Shown: in pieces, positions 1 through 11,040 of the stretch
Layout of the letters: each line of letters opens with the position of its first letter
Numbering within the stretch: the stretch's first letter is position 1
From: Temnothorax longispinosus
Taxonomy: Eukaryota > Arthropoda > Insecta > Hymenoptera > Formicidae
Direction of reading: 5' to 3'
Length of the DNA: 64,000 bases
Assembly: GCF_030848805.1 (NCBI RefSeq)
Contig: NC_092361.1
Coordinates: 17,195,406-17,259,405, forward strand
Translations under genes and position numbers: made by a program
The notes under the pieces: model-generated
What the model was told of the DNA's origin: nothing
Seen by the model: only the letters and a program-made list of their open reading frames with translations
Databases searched by the model: none

Positions 1-40
1 TCTCTCGAAAATGGTCTACTCTTTCATCGAGCTTTCGGGC

Positions 41-384
41 AAAACTAAGCGACGTACAGCAAAATTTCCTTAAGCAATTTTGTACCTGAAAGAACGCTCT
101 TTAAATGTGTGCCATTAAATTTGCTTGAAAATTTTAATTAATTGTTGAAAATTGCCTTTGAAAAAATTGTGTCAAGTTTACCCCGGTATTTTTCAATTTG
201 AAAATTTGTCTTCGTGTCACTTTTCCTTTCCTGGAGGCAAAACTAAGCGACGTACAACAAAATTTCCTTAAGCAATTTTGTACCCGAAGGAACGCTCTAA
301 ATGTGTACCATTAAATTTGCTTGAAAATTTTAATTAATTGTTGAAAATTGCCTTTGAAAAAATTGTGTTGAGTTAGCCCCACTT
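41..384. repeat. direct duplication at left edge
   Basis: Two direct copies of a segment starting AAAACTAAGCGACGTACA begin at 41 and 239, a shift of 198 bp. They run nearly identically to about 200 and 380. This sequence occupies the place where exon 6 and intron 6 of the left-edge receptor gene would be expected, since paralogous intron-6 sequence resumes at about 385. It is probably part of an inserted repeat extending off the window. Family not recognised. Confidence 0.7.
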
Positions 385-596
385 TATTTTTGCATGTTAT
401 ATTTTACATACATTAGAGAAATTCATAAAACTGTTTCTATAAGCTTATTGTTAAAGTTGTTATTAAAGTTATTACGTTTATCTTACATACGCATTATACT
501 ATTTAGCTCCATTTATTTTAGTCTTACAGCATATTTAAATATAATGCTAGTTTTACAAATAATAAAAATTAATTGAAAATTTATATTTTTTCTTAG

Positions 597-671
597 TTCT
601 GCGTAGCGATTGCAACGTTTTTGACCATCGTGATACAAATGTCGACGCCTGATTTACCCTATAAAGAATAA
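597..671 (+). CDS. gustatory receptor, clade III, last exon only (5' part outside window)
   Basis: A terminal exon follows the acceptor TTTTTTCTTAG. It encodes 24 residues beginning FCVAIATFLTIVIQM and ends at TAA. It contains the TM7 motif of insect GRs (consensus TYxxxxxQF; here TFLTIVIQM). It is almost identical to the last exon of gene C at 13336-13410, and the downstream flanks also match, so this is the 3' end of a close relative of C. Exon 6 is not seen at 1-596, where a duplicated repeat lies instead. The gene may therefore be interrupted, or its intron 6 may be expanded beyond the left edge. Whether the whole gene works cannot be judged. Confidence 0.7.
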   Translation, partial: FCVAIATFLTIVIQMSTPDLPYKE

Positions 672-1081
672 TCCACTCTGCACTTTATATTAAGATTAGT
701 ATCCCAAAAGCTCATCAAAACAATTATTTGTAATCACATCGATTATATGTATGTATATCGCTTGAGCCAATGTAGTAATAATTTAAAAAAACAATTAATG
801 ATTCTACCAACCAGTAATTTTCTTCTTTCTGTTGTGCTTACAGATTAATCACGTAATAATATCTTTAAATGACGCATTATATAAAACGGAAAACATTTTT
901 ATTACACTTAAAATATTAATAATTAAAGGGCAAAACGCATTCTTTATATATAATTTGTATAATCAATTAAATAAATCAATTAATGTCGATTTATACACTT
1001 TTAGTACGTTTTAATATAGGTACTTTAATACACATGAAAATTATTTCAACAACAATGTTAAATATTAGTTTATTTATTTTA
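672..1081. other. 3' flank of clade III gene, no gene
   Basis: Non-coding sequence homologous to the flank after gene C (13411-13535 and 14230-14520) and more loosely to the flank after gene B (9230-9600). Short open frames here show no receptor features. The comparison shows where the solo LTR entered the C copy: the uninterrupted site is CAATT followed by AATGATT at about 792-803. Confidence 0.6.
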
Positions 1082-1085
1082 TTAA

Positions 1086-1795
1086 GGGGGCATATACACC
1101 TAGAATGGTGTATGGAATGGTGTATGGAATTTTTGCAGTTTTCGTTTGCGTTTTCGCAATTTTCTTGAAGCTTAGGATCTGAAGAATATGTGGTGACAAT
1201 TTCAAGTAAATATTTCAAGAAATAACGAAGTTATGGCAGAAAGAATGCACGCCTTTGTTGGACGCGCGCCGCGCACGTTTCTCAAACTGGTACCCAAAAC
1301 ATCTCGAAAATCACTGAACCGATTACCTTGAATTTTTGTGTGCTTATTGTACATATAATTATCTAGTCTTTGTCATAGGATTTTTTTTTCATTGCTTACT
1401 TTTTGTTTTATGGGCATTTAAAAAAGAATTTTTCTTTCAAAAATTGCAACGTTAAATTTATATGTCCGCCATTTTGTCAAAAATTGATATTTTCAAAATC
1501 GGCTATGACAAAGACTAGATTATAGTATCTATTTTAAGAATCATTTTGGTTTTTTTGTTTTAGATGATTTTTCAAGAAATGGCAATAGGTACCATTTGCG
1601 GTAATTTTTTTGCGATGCTCCGAAAAAGATGTCACAACTTTTTTAATTTTGAAAATTTTTTAATAAAAAAATTCAAACATACTCTCGAAAGTACGTACTT
1701 TTTACTAGAAAAAATTCGACTCTAAAATTCAAACAGTTCCTCTAAAAAAAATCCCCAAAATAACCTTTTTTCCGCTCCTAGGTGTATATGCCCCC
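1086..1795. mobile_element. piggyBac-type non-autonomous transposon (MITE)
   Basis: The termini are inverted repeats GGGGGCATATACACCTAG and CTAGGTGTATATGCCCCC. TTAA target duplications flank them at 1082-1085 and 1796-1799. TTAA duplication is the hallmark of the piggyBac superfamily. The 710-bp interior has no transposase frame. It holds a second, internal inverted repeat around CTAGTCTTTGTCATAG (about 1363 and 1503). The paralogous flank after gene C (14520-14590) lacks the element. Confidence 0.85.
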
Positions 1796-1799
1796 TTAA

Positions 1800-2210
1800 T
1801 GTGACTTGCAATGTGATATCATTATTAGGGTATGTGAGTTCATCGTGTTTCATTATGAATTATTCATAGATAATACAAGATATAGATAATTTTCTTTGGC
1901 ACAATTACAGCAGTAGAATAAAAAGTAAGATGCGAAAATAATTGTAAATGTTTTGCATCGCAGATTTAATAATCTAGAAAGTTTTACCGTAAAATTTCAC
2001 AAATTTCTACGCTCTATAGTCGATTTATACCTCACATCAATAAAATTACATTGTTCTTCAAAAGAATAAAGAATAAGTAAAAAGCAAATTTAATATAATT
2101 TTTACACTTCCAGAAATTCTAAAAATATTTCTTTTATGTTTCTCTTCTTTTCTTGCTATTGTTGCGACAAATTGATATTAAAAAATACTATTACTCATAT
2201 CATTAAATTA
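1800..2210. other. duplicated intergenic flank, no gene
   Basis: This stretch is near-identical to 14582-14998 downstream of gene C. It marks the right part of a duplicated intergenic block. No coding signal seen. Confidence 0.6.
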
Positions 2211-2273
2211 CTCTCTCTCTCTCTCTCTCTTTCTCCCTCTGCCCCCTCTCCCCCATCCCTCTCTCCCTCTGTA
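2211..2273. repeat. (CT)n-rich microsatellite
   Basis: A pyrimidine run of CT dinucleotides grading into CCCCTCT. It lies where homology to the flank of gene C stops. Confidence 0.9.
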
Positions 2274-2506
2274 AAATAACGTTAGAATTTCTTTAGTAAA
2301 ATAAAATAATAATTAATAAAAATAAGTAAATGTTGCAAAGATAAATCTTTTCTCAGTTTTAGAATAAAAGATTAGGTAATTTTGCTCCTTCATAAGAGTT
2401 GCAACTTGTTCCATCATATAGATGTCTACTTGCGATTATTAAAAATCATACAATTATTATAAATGTAAAAATCATAAATAATGTAATTAACTTTATGTCA
2501 TTTCAG

Positions 2507-3059
2507 GTGGAAAAGACTAATGCCTTGACGCATAAATTAACAAATCTTATACGGTTTACAGAAATACGTAGAGAGGTAAAATAAATTTTCTAATTCTAAA
2601 TAATTTCTAAGTAATCTTTAGATAAGATAATATATTTAAGTAAAAATTATATTATAAAATACAGATTTACTAGTTTTTTTTGCAAATATCACTTCGGCCG
2701 ATGGAGTTCTGCGGAATGAGCATGTTTTATTTCGGCTATAAATTTATTTATAAGGTTAATCTTTAATATATTTACATTCGTTTAATGTAATAATAATTAG
2801 AAATTTAAAGTCATATATAAAAAAATTAAAATTGTGATATTTATATCTATACTATTATAATTGAATTTTCTTCTTTTAGTTCTTCATTTGGATACTTACT
2901 GTTATTATTTTTATATTGCAAATGGTTACTTCTCCTATTTCTCGAATATTAATATCTGATAAGATTAATGTATTATTTTTTTCTAGCTTATTATTTAAGA
3001 AGTTAATTAATGCAGAAATTAATTGTTTGTACAATTGCTGTAAATATTTATTTATTTAG
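2507..3059 (+). pseudogene. clade I gustatory receptor fossil P (exons 5-7 only)
   Basis: Three consecutive receptor exons remain. Exon 5 (2507-2575) reads KTNALTHKLTNLIRF and matches exon 5 of genes E and G. Exon 6 (2665-2754) contains SLRPMEF and MFYFGYKF but carries an in-frame TAG as its third codon, where paralogs have CAG or CAA in IYQF. Exon 7 (2880 onward) reads FFIWILTVIIFILQM and runs past the usual stop to TAG at 3057-3059, a longer tail than in paralogs. Splice signals flank each exon. Exons 1-4 are not found between the CT repeat and 2507. The premature stop plus missing 5' exons make this a dead partial copy. It lies directly before clade II gene A, as E lies before F and G before H. 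Confidence 0.85.
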
Positions 3060-3673
3060 TTTATTAATTTACATTAAATATTATTATTTATTTTAAGTAA
3101 TTCTATGAATGTATATTATCAATTGATTGTATGATTGATATACATACGTATATATTTTAAAATTTTAAATAAAAGCTCTTTTAATATTTATAAATAATAT
3201 TCTCTTTGATTGATCATGAAAAAATCGATTTTTATTTTAAAAATTAATCTGTCAATTATAAATATAATACCTATATATGAAAGCTTATAAATCGACTATC
3301 TATTCAATGAAAAATATTAATATGTTTGCTTAATTCGCATTTATTATACAAGTTTAAAATTAAAACAAATATTTTAATTGATGTAAGTTGTTTGTGAGTC
3401 CTAAAAGTCCGGAGTCTCGTTCTCAATTCCAGTTATCAATGGTAATAATCTCTAATAATAGTAATGGCATTGCTCGATTATGTCATTATATACGTTTATA
3501 AAAAAATTATATAATTCATGATACTAATACATTAATCGATTATTGTATTACTCTCCTATCATCTTGATAAGTAAATTACGCATTATGCAGCGACTAAATG
3601 AGGCTTGTGTTGGCTTCGAACTGATACACGACATCAGTTTACGGATAGAAGAACAACGATAATAGTGATAATT
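3060..3673. other. intergenic region upstream of gene A
   Basis: AT-rich, no gene. It resembles the E-F (24185-24879) and G-H (35937-36664) spacers. A TCGATTATGTCATTAT element at about 3473-3488 corresponds to similar sequences before clade II genes F and I. Confidence 0.5.
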
Positions 3674-4488
3674 ATGGTGACTAGCATAGAACAGGCTATA
3701 CGTCCATTGATCTTGACGTCGTGCCTAATTGGTTTAGGAGTTTTCTCATCAAAAAAACTTTATTTAAGTGTTTTCTACAATTTAATAGTATGGGTTACTT
3801 ATGGTTGTCTTTTTTATTATATCGTGACCGCACTTAAGGTAGAAACATTATATCAGTCAACCTATGCTATAATCGATATGCAGATTGGCATTCTTACCAG
3901 TATTACATCTGTCATCATAAATATATATTTAAACAAGGTATATACATACGTATTCAATAGTCATGTCATATTAAAACAAAAATATAATATTTTAAGTAAT
4001 TTCTTTATAACGAAGTTATATGTTATAGAAAAATAGACGTACTGAATTATTGCCTAATGTCATGTTTAGGAATTTCAGACTTTTATGAAAAGGCTTGCTG
4101 CTGTAGATAATACTTTAGAAGAACTAGGTACACCAAAGTTGTATCACAAGTTGCACATGTATGCAAAAGGGCTGTTAATTGGATGGTTAATATGTAGTAA
4201 TATAGCAAATATGTGTGACATGATATGGTGGTTACACACATATGGTACAAAAGATTGTCGATATTTGCTTATACCCTACATCGTAAATTATTATTACCAA
4301 GTCAACATGTTTGTAGATTTATTATTTCTGAATATTCTATGCTTTGTATATTACTCAAAATAATTAAATATAGTCCGCAATTTTTATATTTATAAAAATA
4401 ATTAGTATACTTAATTTGTACATATTCTACAAAAAAATAGCAGTTATTTCTTTACACAATTTTTATATATGTTTTATATAAAAGTAAT

Positions 4489-4520
<32 letters not shown>

Positions 4521-6009
4521 ATATATCACACATAAAGGTATAAGTCCGACTAAAACATGATAAATTATTCTTGTAGATATAAATAAAACAAGTTATAGGA
4601 AATTTTTACAGATCTTTTAGTAATTATACATATATGTGTTTAATTATTTATTACTTATTGTCTTAATAACTTATTCTTCATAAATTTTGCAATTAAAATC
4701 GTTTTTTAATACACAGGTACATCGGCACCAGGTTTGACAAGATAAACGAACATTTGGAATGTCTGTTGGTAAAAGAGGAAAATGAATTGAAATGTTCACA
4801 AAGAAAAGCCATATCGATCACGCGTCGATATAACATATGTACTCACAATTACAAGCGCGTGGTGTGGACTTCAATGTAAGTAAATCGGAACACGAATATG
4901 CTTGGGTACATCATGAATTTGGGTCTGATCTAATATTAAAAGTAGTACATTCGGAATTTGACAGCAATTCAATTTATTCAAAAATTATTTCTTTTTCTGT
5001 TCATATATTTTTATATTGTGTTACTCATTAACGAACATTATTTTTTAATAGGCATCTTCATTTGGAATTGTATCAAATCGTTCGCCAATTAAACGTAATG
5101 TTTGGAATACAAATCACTATGGAATTAGGAGCCTATATGATATTAATAATAAGACTATCTAACCACATTTACTTACATATAAAAACAAAAGGTCGTTTCA
5201 TAGTTACATCACTCGATTGGTTGTACATTTCTTACTGGATATTCTTACAGGTGGCTAAGATCTTTTTCTTTAATTATATCTGCGAAACTGTTAGTGCTAA
5301 GGTAAATTTTCTATAATACATATTCTATACACAAAGTTTAGAAAATTTTTGAACAGGCCAATATATACATGTATATATATATTTATTAATAGTAAATAAT
5401 TAATTTCAGTCTAATAAAATAAAAGGATTACTTCATCAATTGACAGACCTTCACCAATATACTGATATTCGTGACGAGGTAAAACAAATTTTTTAGTAAA
5501 ATGAAGTAACTCGAGTACATAGTTTAAATTTTGATAACAACATTTTGTATTATTGTATATTATATATTATGATATGTATATATTAATTTATATAGTTATG
5601 TATATTATATAGATACATCAGTTTACATTACAAATAATATATCATCCGTTGAAGTTAACAGGACTGGGTCTTTTCTATTTTGGCAATAGTTTTCTACGAA
5701 AAGTAAGTTCCTATTTACTTTTTTATATTTCATATGTTTTTACATTAAATTATATAATTAATACGCCACCTTTTTTTTATCAAATTTATATCATATCTTT
5801 ATTGTTATATGCTAACATATGACAAAAACAAAAATTATTATACAAAATGCTAATCTAAAATATCTTTTATCTCTTATTAAAATCTTTGGTCCTTACGGAA
5901 ATTTAATTTGCATATTTTCTTTCAGTTTGTCATAACAGTTGCAACATTTATTATCATTATAATGCAGATGTCTCCTGTAGCATTCATTGCACAAGATGCA
6001 ATATGGTGA
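3674..6009 (+). CDS. gustatory receptor A (clade II), intron-2 donor apparently lost
   Basis: Predicted seven-pass chemoreceptor. Exons: 3674-3937, 4070-4341, 4717-4875, 5052-5301, 5410-5478, 5613-5702, 5926-6009; if joined, 395 residues. The start is the ATG of MVTSIEQAIRPL by analogy with MVTTIEQAL in gene I; in-frame codons continue upstream. Exon 2 has the loop AAVDNTLEELGTPKLY. Exon 4 has LNVMFGIQITMEL. The last exon has TFIIIIMQMS in place of TYxxxxxQF. The odd point is the end of exon 2. Paralogs read CTATG|GTTTGT, but here it is CTATG|CTTTGT, so the donor GT at 4342-4343 is CT. The nearby GT at 4345 would shift the frame. All other junctions and frames are intact, so the gene may be newly inactivated, use an unseen junction, or carry a sequence error. 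Confidence 0.65.
4489..4520. repeat. (GA)n microsatellite in intron 2 of A
   Basis: About fourteen AG units, then a short imperfect tail. Confidence 0.9.
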
Positions 6010-6721
6010 ACAATTAAATAAGAATCGTCGTTTATAAAATATATTTTGTTGTGATTAATAAATATCCCTACGTTATTATGTAATAAAAATCTTTATATGT
6101 TACAAATTTCTCTCTTTCTAGCTCTCTCTCTCTCTCTTTTCCTTTCAAATTATATCATTCCTTTGAATCGTATCCTTATATTTTTATGTCAACTTAATGT
6201 TTTATGTGTGTGTGTGTGTGTGTTTATGCGCGCACGCGTGTGTATAGGACTTAAAAGAACGGGATTTATCATTTATGGCTTATTAAATATTTTATTGTAT
6301 TAAGGTTATTTAATAATCTTAACATAGCTAATTTTTTACGTAAATATTATTTATTATAATATTGTTATATACACATACAATAGCAGTATACATAATAAGT
6401 AAACAGACAATACATAAAAAATACAGTAAAAATAATATTAAATATATGTTTACTTGGCATGGAGGAACGCATAAAAAATTAATCAGCGTAAATGTTTCAA
6501 TAATTTTGTAGCACACATTTAGTGACGAGTCATCTTTTTCATTCATTAAAGCGGATCGAACTTCTTTATCGAACATATTTGCGTAAGTGCTTCAATGAGC
6601 ATATATCGCGATTATCATAAAAACAGTATTGTTACGTAATAATATAATTGCCAATAAATGACATGACAAATTTAACAATAATGAGTTTAACACTCAGTGT
6701 TAATTTGCGTTTGTGACGATC
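6010..6721. other. A-B spacer; duplicated before gene C
   Basis: Contains CT runs (about 6118-6140) and a GT/GC run (about 6205-6242). Together with the end of gene A it was copied to 10280-11040. No gene seen. Confidence 0.6.
6552..6620 (+). promoter_or_regulatory. clade III upstream conserved block (gene B)
   Basis: GGATCGA at 6553 is followed by GCGTAAGTGC at 6581-6590 and CATATATCGCGATTAT. The same order is found before C, D, J and M, 110-135 bp ahead of the start codon. Function is inferred only from conservation; it could be promoter or 5' UTR. Confidence 0.4.
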
Positions 6722-9223
6722 ATGACTACTACGGCCCAACAAGCCTTTCGACCTCTTTTTATTACGTGCTTTATTATCGGTTTATGTGTCTATCCATTAA
6801 ATAGTCCAAAATCTCGAGTTGTATATTTAAGCATTCTATATTCCGCGATAGTGTGGTTTGTTTATGGCTATCTTTTGTACGGCATGGTGAGCTCTCTTTC
6901 ATTGGAAGCATTATTTCCTTTTACCATTACGTTAATCATTTTGGAAGTCAACATCATTGCGACAATTACATCTGTGATTTTTACTATATATTACAATAAG
7001 GTATAATTAATATGTTTAATTTCTTTACCAATTATATCTTTATATTTACACTAATTATATTATATTGTAATGTTAAAGTAATTATGCATGCCTGATATTT
7101 ACTTTAACTGCCAATATAACATTTCTCATTGATATTTGAATGATTTTATTGAGCAATAGTTTTTAAGTAATCTATAAACGTATATGTATAAACGTATTTT
7201 CTCACAGAAATATAATATATACCATCATAATTTATATTATTTTTCAATATTATTGTAGAGAATTCAAATGTGTATGGAGAGACTTACTGCAGTGGATGAT
7301 ACTTTGAAAGAATTAGGTAGTCCAAAAATATATCGAAAAATGCATATGTTGTCAAAACGAATAGCAATTGGGTGGATTGTGCTCAGCTTTGCTCTGAATT
7401 TTTGCGACACCATGTCATGTCTAATACAGCTGAGAGAAAAAACTACTTCATGGAAATTTATTGTACCTCATATGTATAATTATTGTATTCATACTGGGGC
7501 ACTTGTAGATTTAGTGTTTATCACTTTCTTATGGTTTGTACTTGTTTGTTTATCAAATTAACGCAACGAATTATATATTCAAAACATTTTCCATTTTTAA
7601 CATACATTTTACATAATTTTTAAAATAATTAATAAAATGCAATCATCACAGGAATGACAATTTTCATTTGTAAAATTATTTAAAAAATTAATTTCTAATT
7701 AATTTAAAAGTATTTAAAAATTAATTGTAAAAAGTGATATATGAGATATATATAGATAATGCCCGATCTACAATAGTTGCAGTAAGCTGTAGTAAGCCTC
7801 AAGCCGTAAGAAATTGACCAATTACAGGCGAATGTGAGGAGAATAATCGACTGTGATTGGTCAATTTCTTACATCTTGAGGCTTACTACAGCTTACTACA
7901 GCTATTGTAGATCAAGCATTATATATACTATTTTGTAAATTTTAATATATATTGATTATAATTTCATAAATAAAGAATTATATATACAAGTTTTAAAAAC
8001 TCATTATCCAAAAATGGTCACTAGATCTGTCACAGATGATGCTACAATTCAAAATATTATTTGATAAAATAATATTTATGAGACAGGTACATCGGCACGA
8101 GGTTTGATGAAGTAAAAAAGCATATGCAAAATCTATTGGTAAGAAAAGAGCATTGGCTAAGGAATACATGGAAGAAACCTACAATAATTGTTCATCAATG
8201 TACTTTGAGTACTAATAATTGCAAGCGAGTGTTGTGGAGCTCAATGTAATTCAATACATATATGCATATATTTTTGTAGAATATTATTTTAATAATATTT
8301 TAGTATAACAAAAAGCAATTAATGATAATTTATAAAAACAATTCCTTTTCGTCATTTTTATGTTTATCAGTAATAAAAATTTGATTTGTCGACAGACATC
8401 TTCATTTAGAACTATGTCGCATTGCACGCGAATGGAATCTGGTGTTTGGAATTCAGATGGCTGCCGAAACAGCGTTTTATCCATTATTTGGGACATCAAT
8501 GTCCTTCTACATATACAATTTGCTAACGCATAAATATCGAAATGTAATACCAGTGAGCGTATGGTTTCGAGTAATTTCCTGGACGTTTGTCTTTGTAGGA
8601 AAAGTGTATATTATAAATTACATTTGTGAAAATGTCAGTGTTAAGGTAAAAAAAATGTACAATGCATTTTTAATAAGAGAGAATATACATATATTCAATA
8701 TAAATTAATTATAAATTTTAGGCTAACAAAATTGACAAAATAATCAATAAATTGACTTTTCGATATGCTGACGTTTTAAAAGAGGTAAAAAATATTTTAA
8801 TAGCAAAAAGTAAATAAAGCAAATTATGTTAAATAACTATTCATGTACAGATTTATCAGTTCAATTTGCAAACAATGCATCATCCGTTGGAGTTTACTGG
8901 AATGGGTTTTTTCCCCTTTGGCAACAAATTTCTCATAAAGGTTTATTTTTCAACTATTTTTACTGTTACTTTATTTTTACGTGTTGTATTTTACGTACAT
9001 TAGAGAAATTCATAAAAATGCTTCTAAGCTTGTTAAAGTTGTTATTAAAGTTAAGTTACTAATTTTTTCTTACATCCATTATATTATTTATCTTACATCA
9101 TATTTAAATATAATGCTATCTTTACAAATATAAGAATTAATTGAAAATTTATACATTTTTTTTTAGTTCTGCGTAACAATTACAACGTTTTTGATCATCG
9201 TTATACAAATGTCGAACGCCTGA
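6722..9223 (+). CDS. gustatory receptor B (clade III)
   Basis: Predicted ligand-gated seven-transmembrane chemoreceptor of sensory neurons. Exons: 6722-7000, 7259-7533, 8087-8245, 8396-8645, 8722-8784, 8851-8940, 9167-9223; 390 residues, all open with GT/AG borders. The start is the ATG after GTGACGATC, giving MTTTAQQAFRPLF. Exon 1 (residues 1-93) has three hydrophobic stretches and the loop YPLNSPKS. Exon 2 has TAVDDTLKELGSPK. Exon 4 has MFGIQ-like LVFGIQMAAE and ends in NYICENVSVK. Exon 5 is two codons shorter than in most paralogs. The last exon has TFLIIVIQM. Codon 3/4-exon junction is ATA (Ile) instead of ATG. Intron 2 carries a 161-bp MITE absent from sister gene C. Confidence 0.85.
7759..7919. 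mobile_element. 161-bp MITE in intron 2 of gene B
   Basis: Near-palindromic element. The left end ATGCCCGATCTACAATAG pairs with the right end CTATTGTAGATCAAGCAT, and the inverted match runs about 60 bp per arm. TA dinucleotides flank it (7757-7758, 7920-7921). The corresponding position in gene C's intron 2 (about 12085) has no such insert, so insertion followed the B/C duplication. Confidence 0.8.
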
Positions 9224-10283
9224 AGACTTCATATTAAGTTTAGAATCCCAAAAGCGCATCAAAATAATTATCTGTAATTACATCGATTATATGCGTGTAT
9301 ATCACTTGCCAGTGTAGTAATAATTAAAAAAAAAAACAATTAATGATTCTATCAACTAGTAGTTTTCTTCTTTTTGTTGTACTTACAGATTAATCACGTA
9401 ATAATATCTTTGAATAATAAACTAAAAAACGTGAAACATTTTCATTGCGCTTGAAATATTAATAATTAAAAGGCAAAACGCATTCTTTATATATAATATG
9501 TATATAACCAAGTAATATATAATATTAAAAAATTAATTAAATCAATTATTACCGATTTATACATTTTTAATATGTTTTAATACACATGAAAATTATTTCC
9601 ACTATCTTGAATATTACACGGAAAGAATGGTTTTGCTGAAGTATCTAAAAATTTAGCTATATGCAGATCTGAAAATAATTTTGTTGCACTATCTTAAAAT
9701 AATTATGTAGAACATTCAAACTGATTGCTAAAATGTCAAAATTTTTTATCCTTTTTTATCAAATTTATATCATATCCTTATATTAAATTCTAACAAATGA
9801 CAAAAATGTAATTAGTGTATACAAAATACTAATCTAAAATGTCTCTTATCTCTTATTAAAATCTTTGTTTTGTACGGAAATTTAAATTGCATCTCGCTCC
9901 ATTTGGTGTAACAATAACATAACATAAAAATCGCCCTTTCTGAGTTATTCGTACAGGAAAAAGGGTTGTTACATGTACTATTTACAGTTAAATCGACGAT
10001 GCTTAAGCTTCACAAACTCGAGGGAACAGTTGTGTCGCTATTGTGCTATATCATTTAGTGAATTATGTGGGGTGCAATACTGTCTTAACTCAGTCAATCT
10101 CAGTTGTCGTTGTAGTAAGAACATCATAAAAGTTGCAATAAGAGTTACTTGCTAATACGGTATTTTAAAATTCTCATAGAAAGTTATAACAATTCCAAAC
10201 TTTAAATTGTGTCTCCCCTGAAAAATCACAATTTTTGAGTTATTTCATTGTTGCAGCAAATGAGCGCGATAATTTTTTTTCAA
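9224..10283. other. B 3' flank and duplication junction
   Basis: 9230-9600 matches the flanks after gene C and the left-edge gene. About 9605-9740 is unmatched and starts ACGGAAAGAATGG. 9745-9890 matches intron 6 of gene A (5762-5920). 9890-10275 is an unmatched insert that separates this intron fragment from its last exon. The 60-residue open frame in the insert shows no recognisable domain. Confidence 0.6.
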
Positions 10284-10343
10284 CTTGTCATGACTGTTGC
10301 AACGTTTATTATAGTTATAATGCAAATGTCTTCTATACCATAA
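10284..10343 (+). pseudogene. orphan last exon (copy of gene A exon 7)
   Basis: LVMTVATFIIVIMQMSSIP then TAA, matching the last exon of gene A at 5926-6009. The 3' splice acceptor TTTCAG is replaced by TTTCAA, and no exons 1-6 precede it. It was carried along when the A(intron 6)-B segment was duplicated to make gene C. Confidence 0.8.
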
Positions 10344-10460
10344 GATGCATATTTTGAACAATTAAACAAGAATTGTCGTTTATAAAATATATTTTGTTGT
10401 GATTAATGAACATTGTATCTCTACGTTATTATGTAATAAAAACCTTTATGTTACAAATTT

Positions 10461-10463
10461 CTT

Positions 10464-10498
<35 letters not shown>

Positions 10499-10515
10499 TT
10501 TTCTCTTTCTTCCAA
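10461..10515. repeat. (CT)n microsatellite
   Basis: CT run matching the shorter one at 6118-6140 in the duplicated A-B spacer. A (GT)n run follows at about 10571-10598. Confidence 0.9.
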
Positions 10516-10866
10516 ATTATATCATTCCTTTGAATTACATCATTATATTTTTATATGTCAACTTAATGTTTTGTGTGTATGTGTGTGTGTGTGTGTGTAT
10601 TTATATCTTATTCAATATTTTATTGTATTAAGATTTTTTATAATTCAATATAGTGAATTTTTTACGTTAGTATTAAATATAATATTGTTATATATACATA
10701 CAATATTATAGTATAGTTAAAAAAATACATAAACGATACAATAAAAATAATATTAAATATATTTACTTTGCATAGAGAAACACATAAGAAATTAATATCA
10801 GCGTCAATGTTTCAATTATTTTGCAGCACATATTTAGTGACGAGTCATTTCTTTCATTTACTAAAA

Positions 10867-10935
10867 CGGATCGACCTTTTAATGGAAACATATTTGCGTA
10901 AGTGCTCCAATGAGCATATATCGCTATTATGAAAA
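10867..10935 (+). promoter_or_regulatory. clade III upstream conserved block (gene C)
   Basis: GGATCGAC at about 10868, GCGTAAGTGC at 10896-10905 and CATATATCGCTATTAT, the same order as before gene B. It lies about 135 bp before the start codon of gene C. Confidence 0.4.
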
Positions 10936-11040
10936 AAAAAAACAGTATTATTACGCATTAATGTAATTGCCAACAAATGAAATGACAAATTTGACAAAAA
11001 AAAGTTTAACACTCAGTGTTAATTCGTGGTTGTGACGATC

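Noticed and set aside
394..576. 60-codon frame before the left-edge terminal exon
   Set aside because: Lies in intron 6; the same intron sequence follows exon 6 in B and C and is not conserved as protein.
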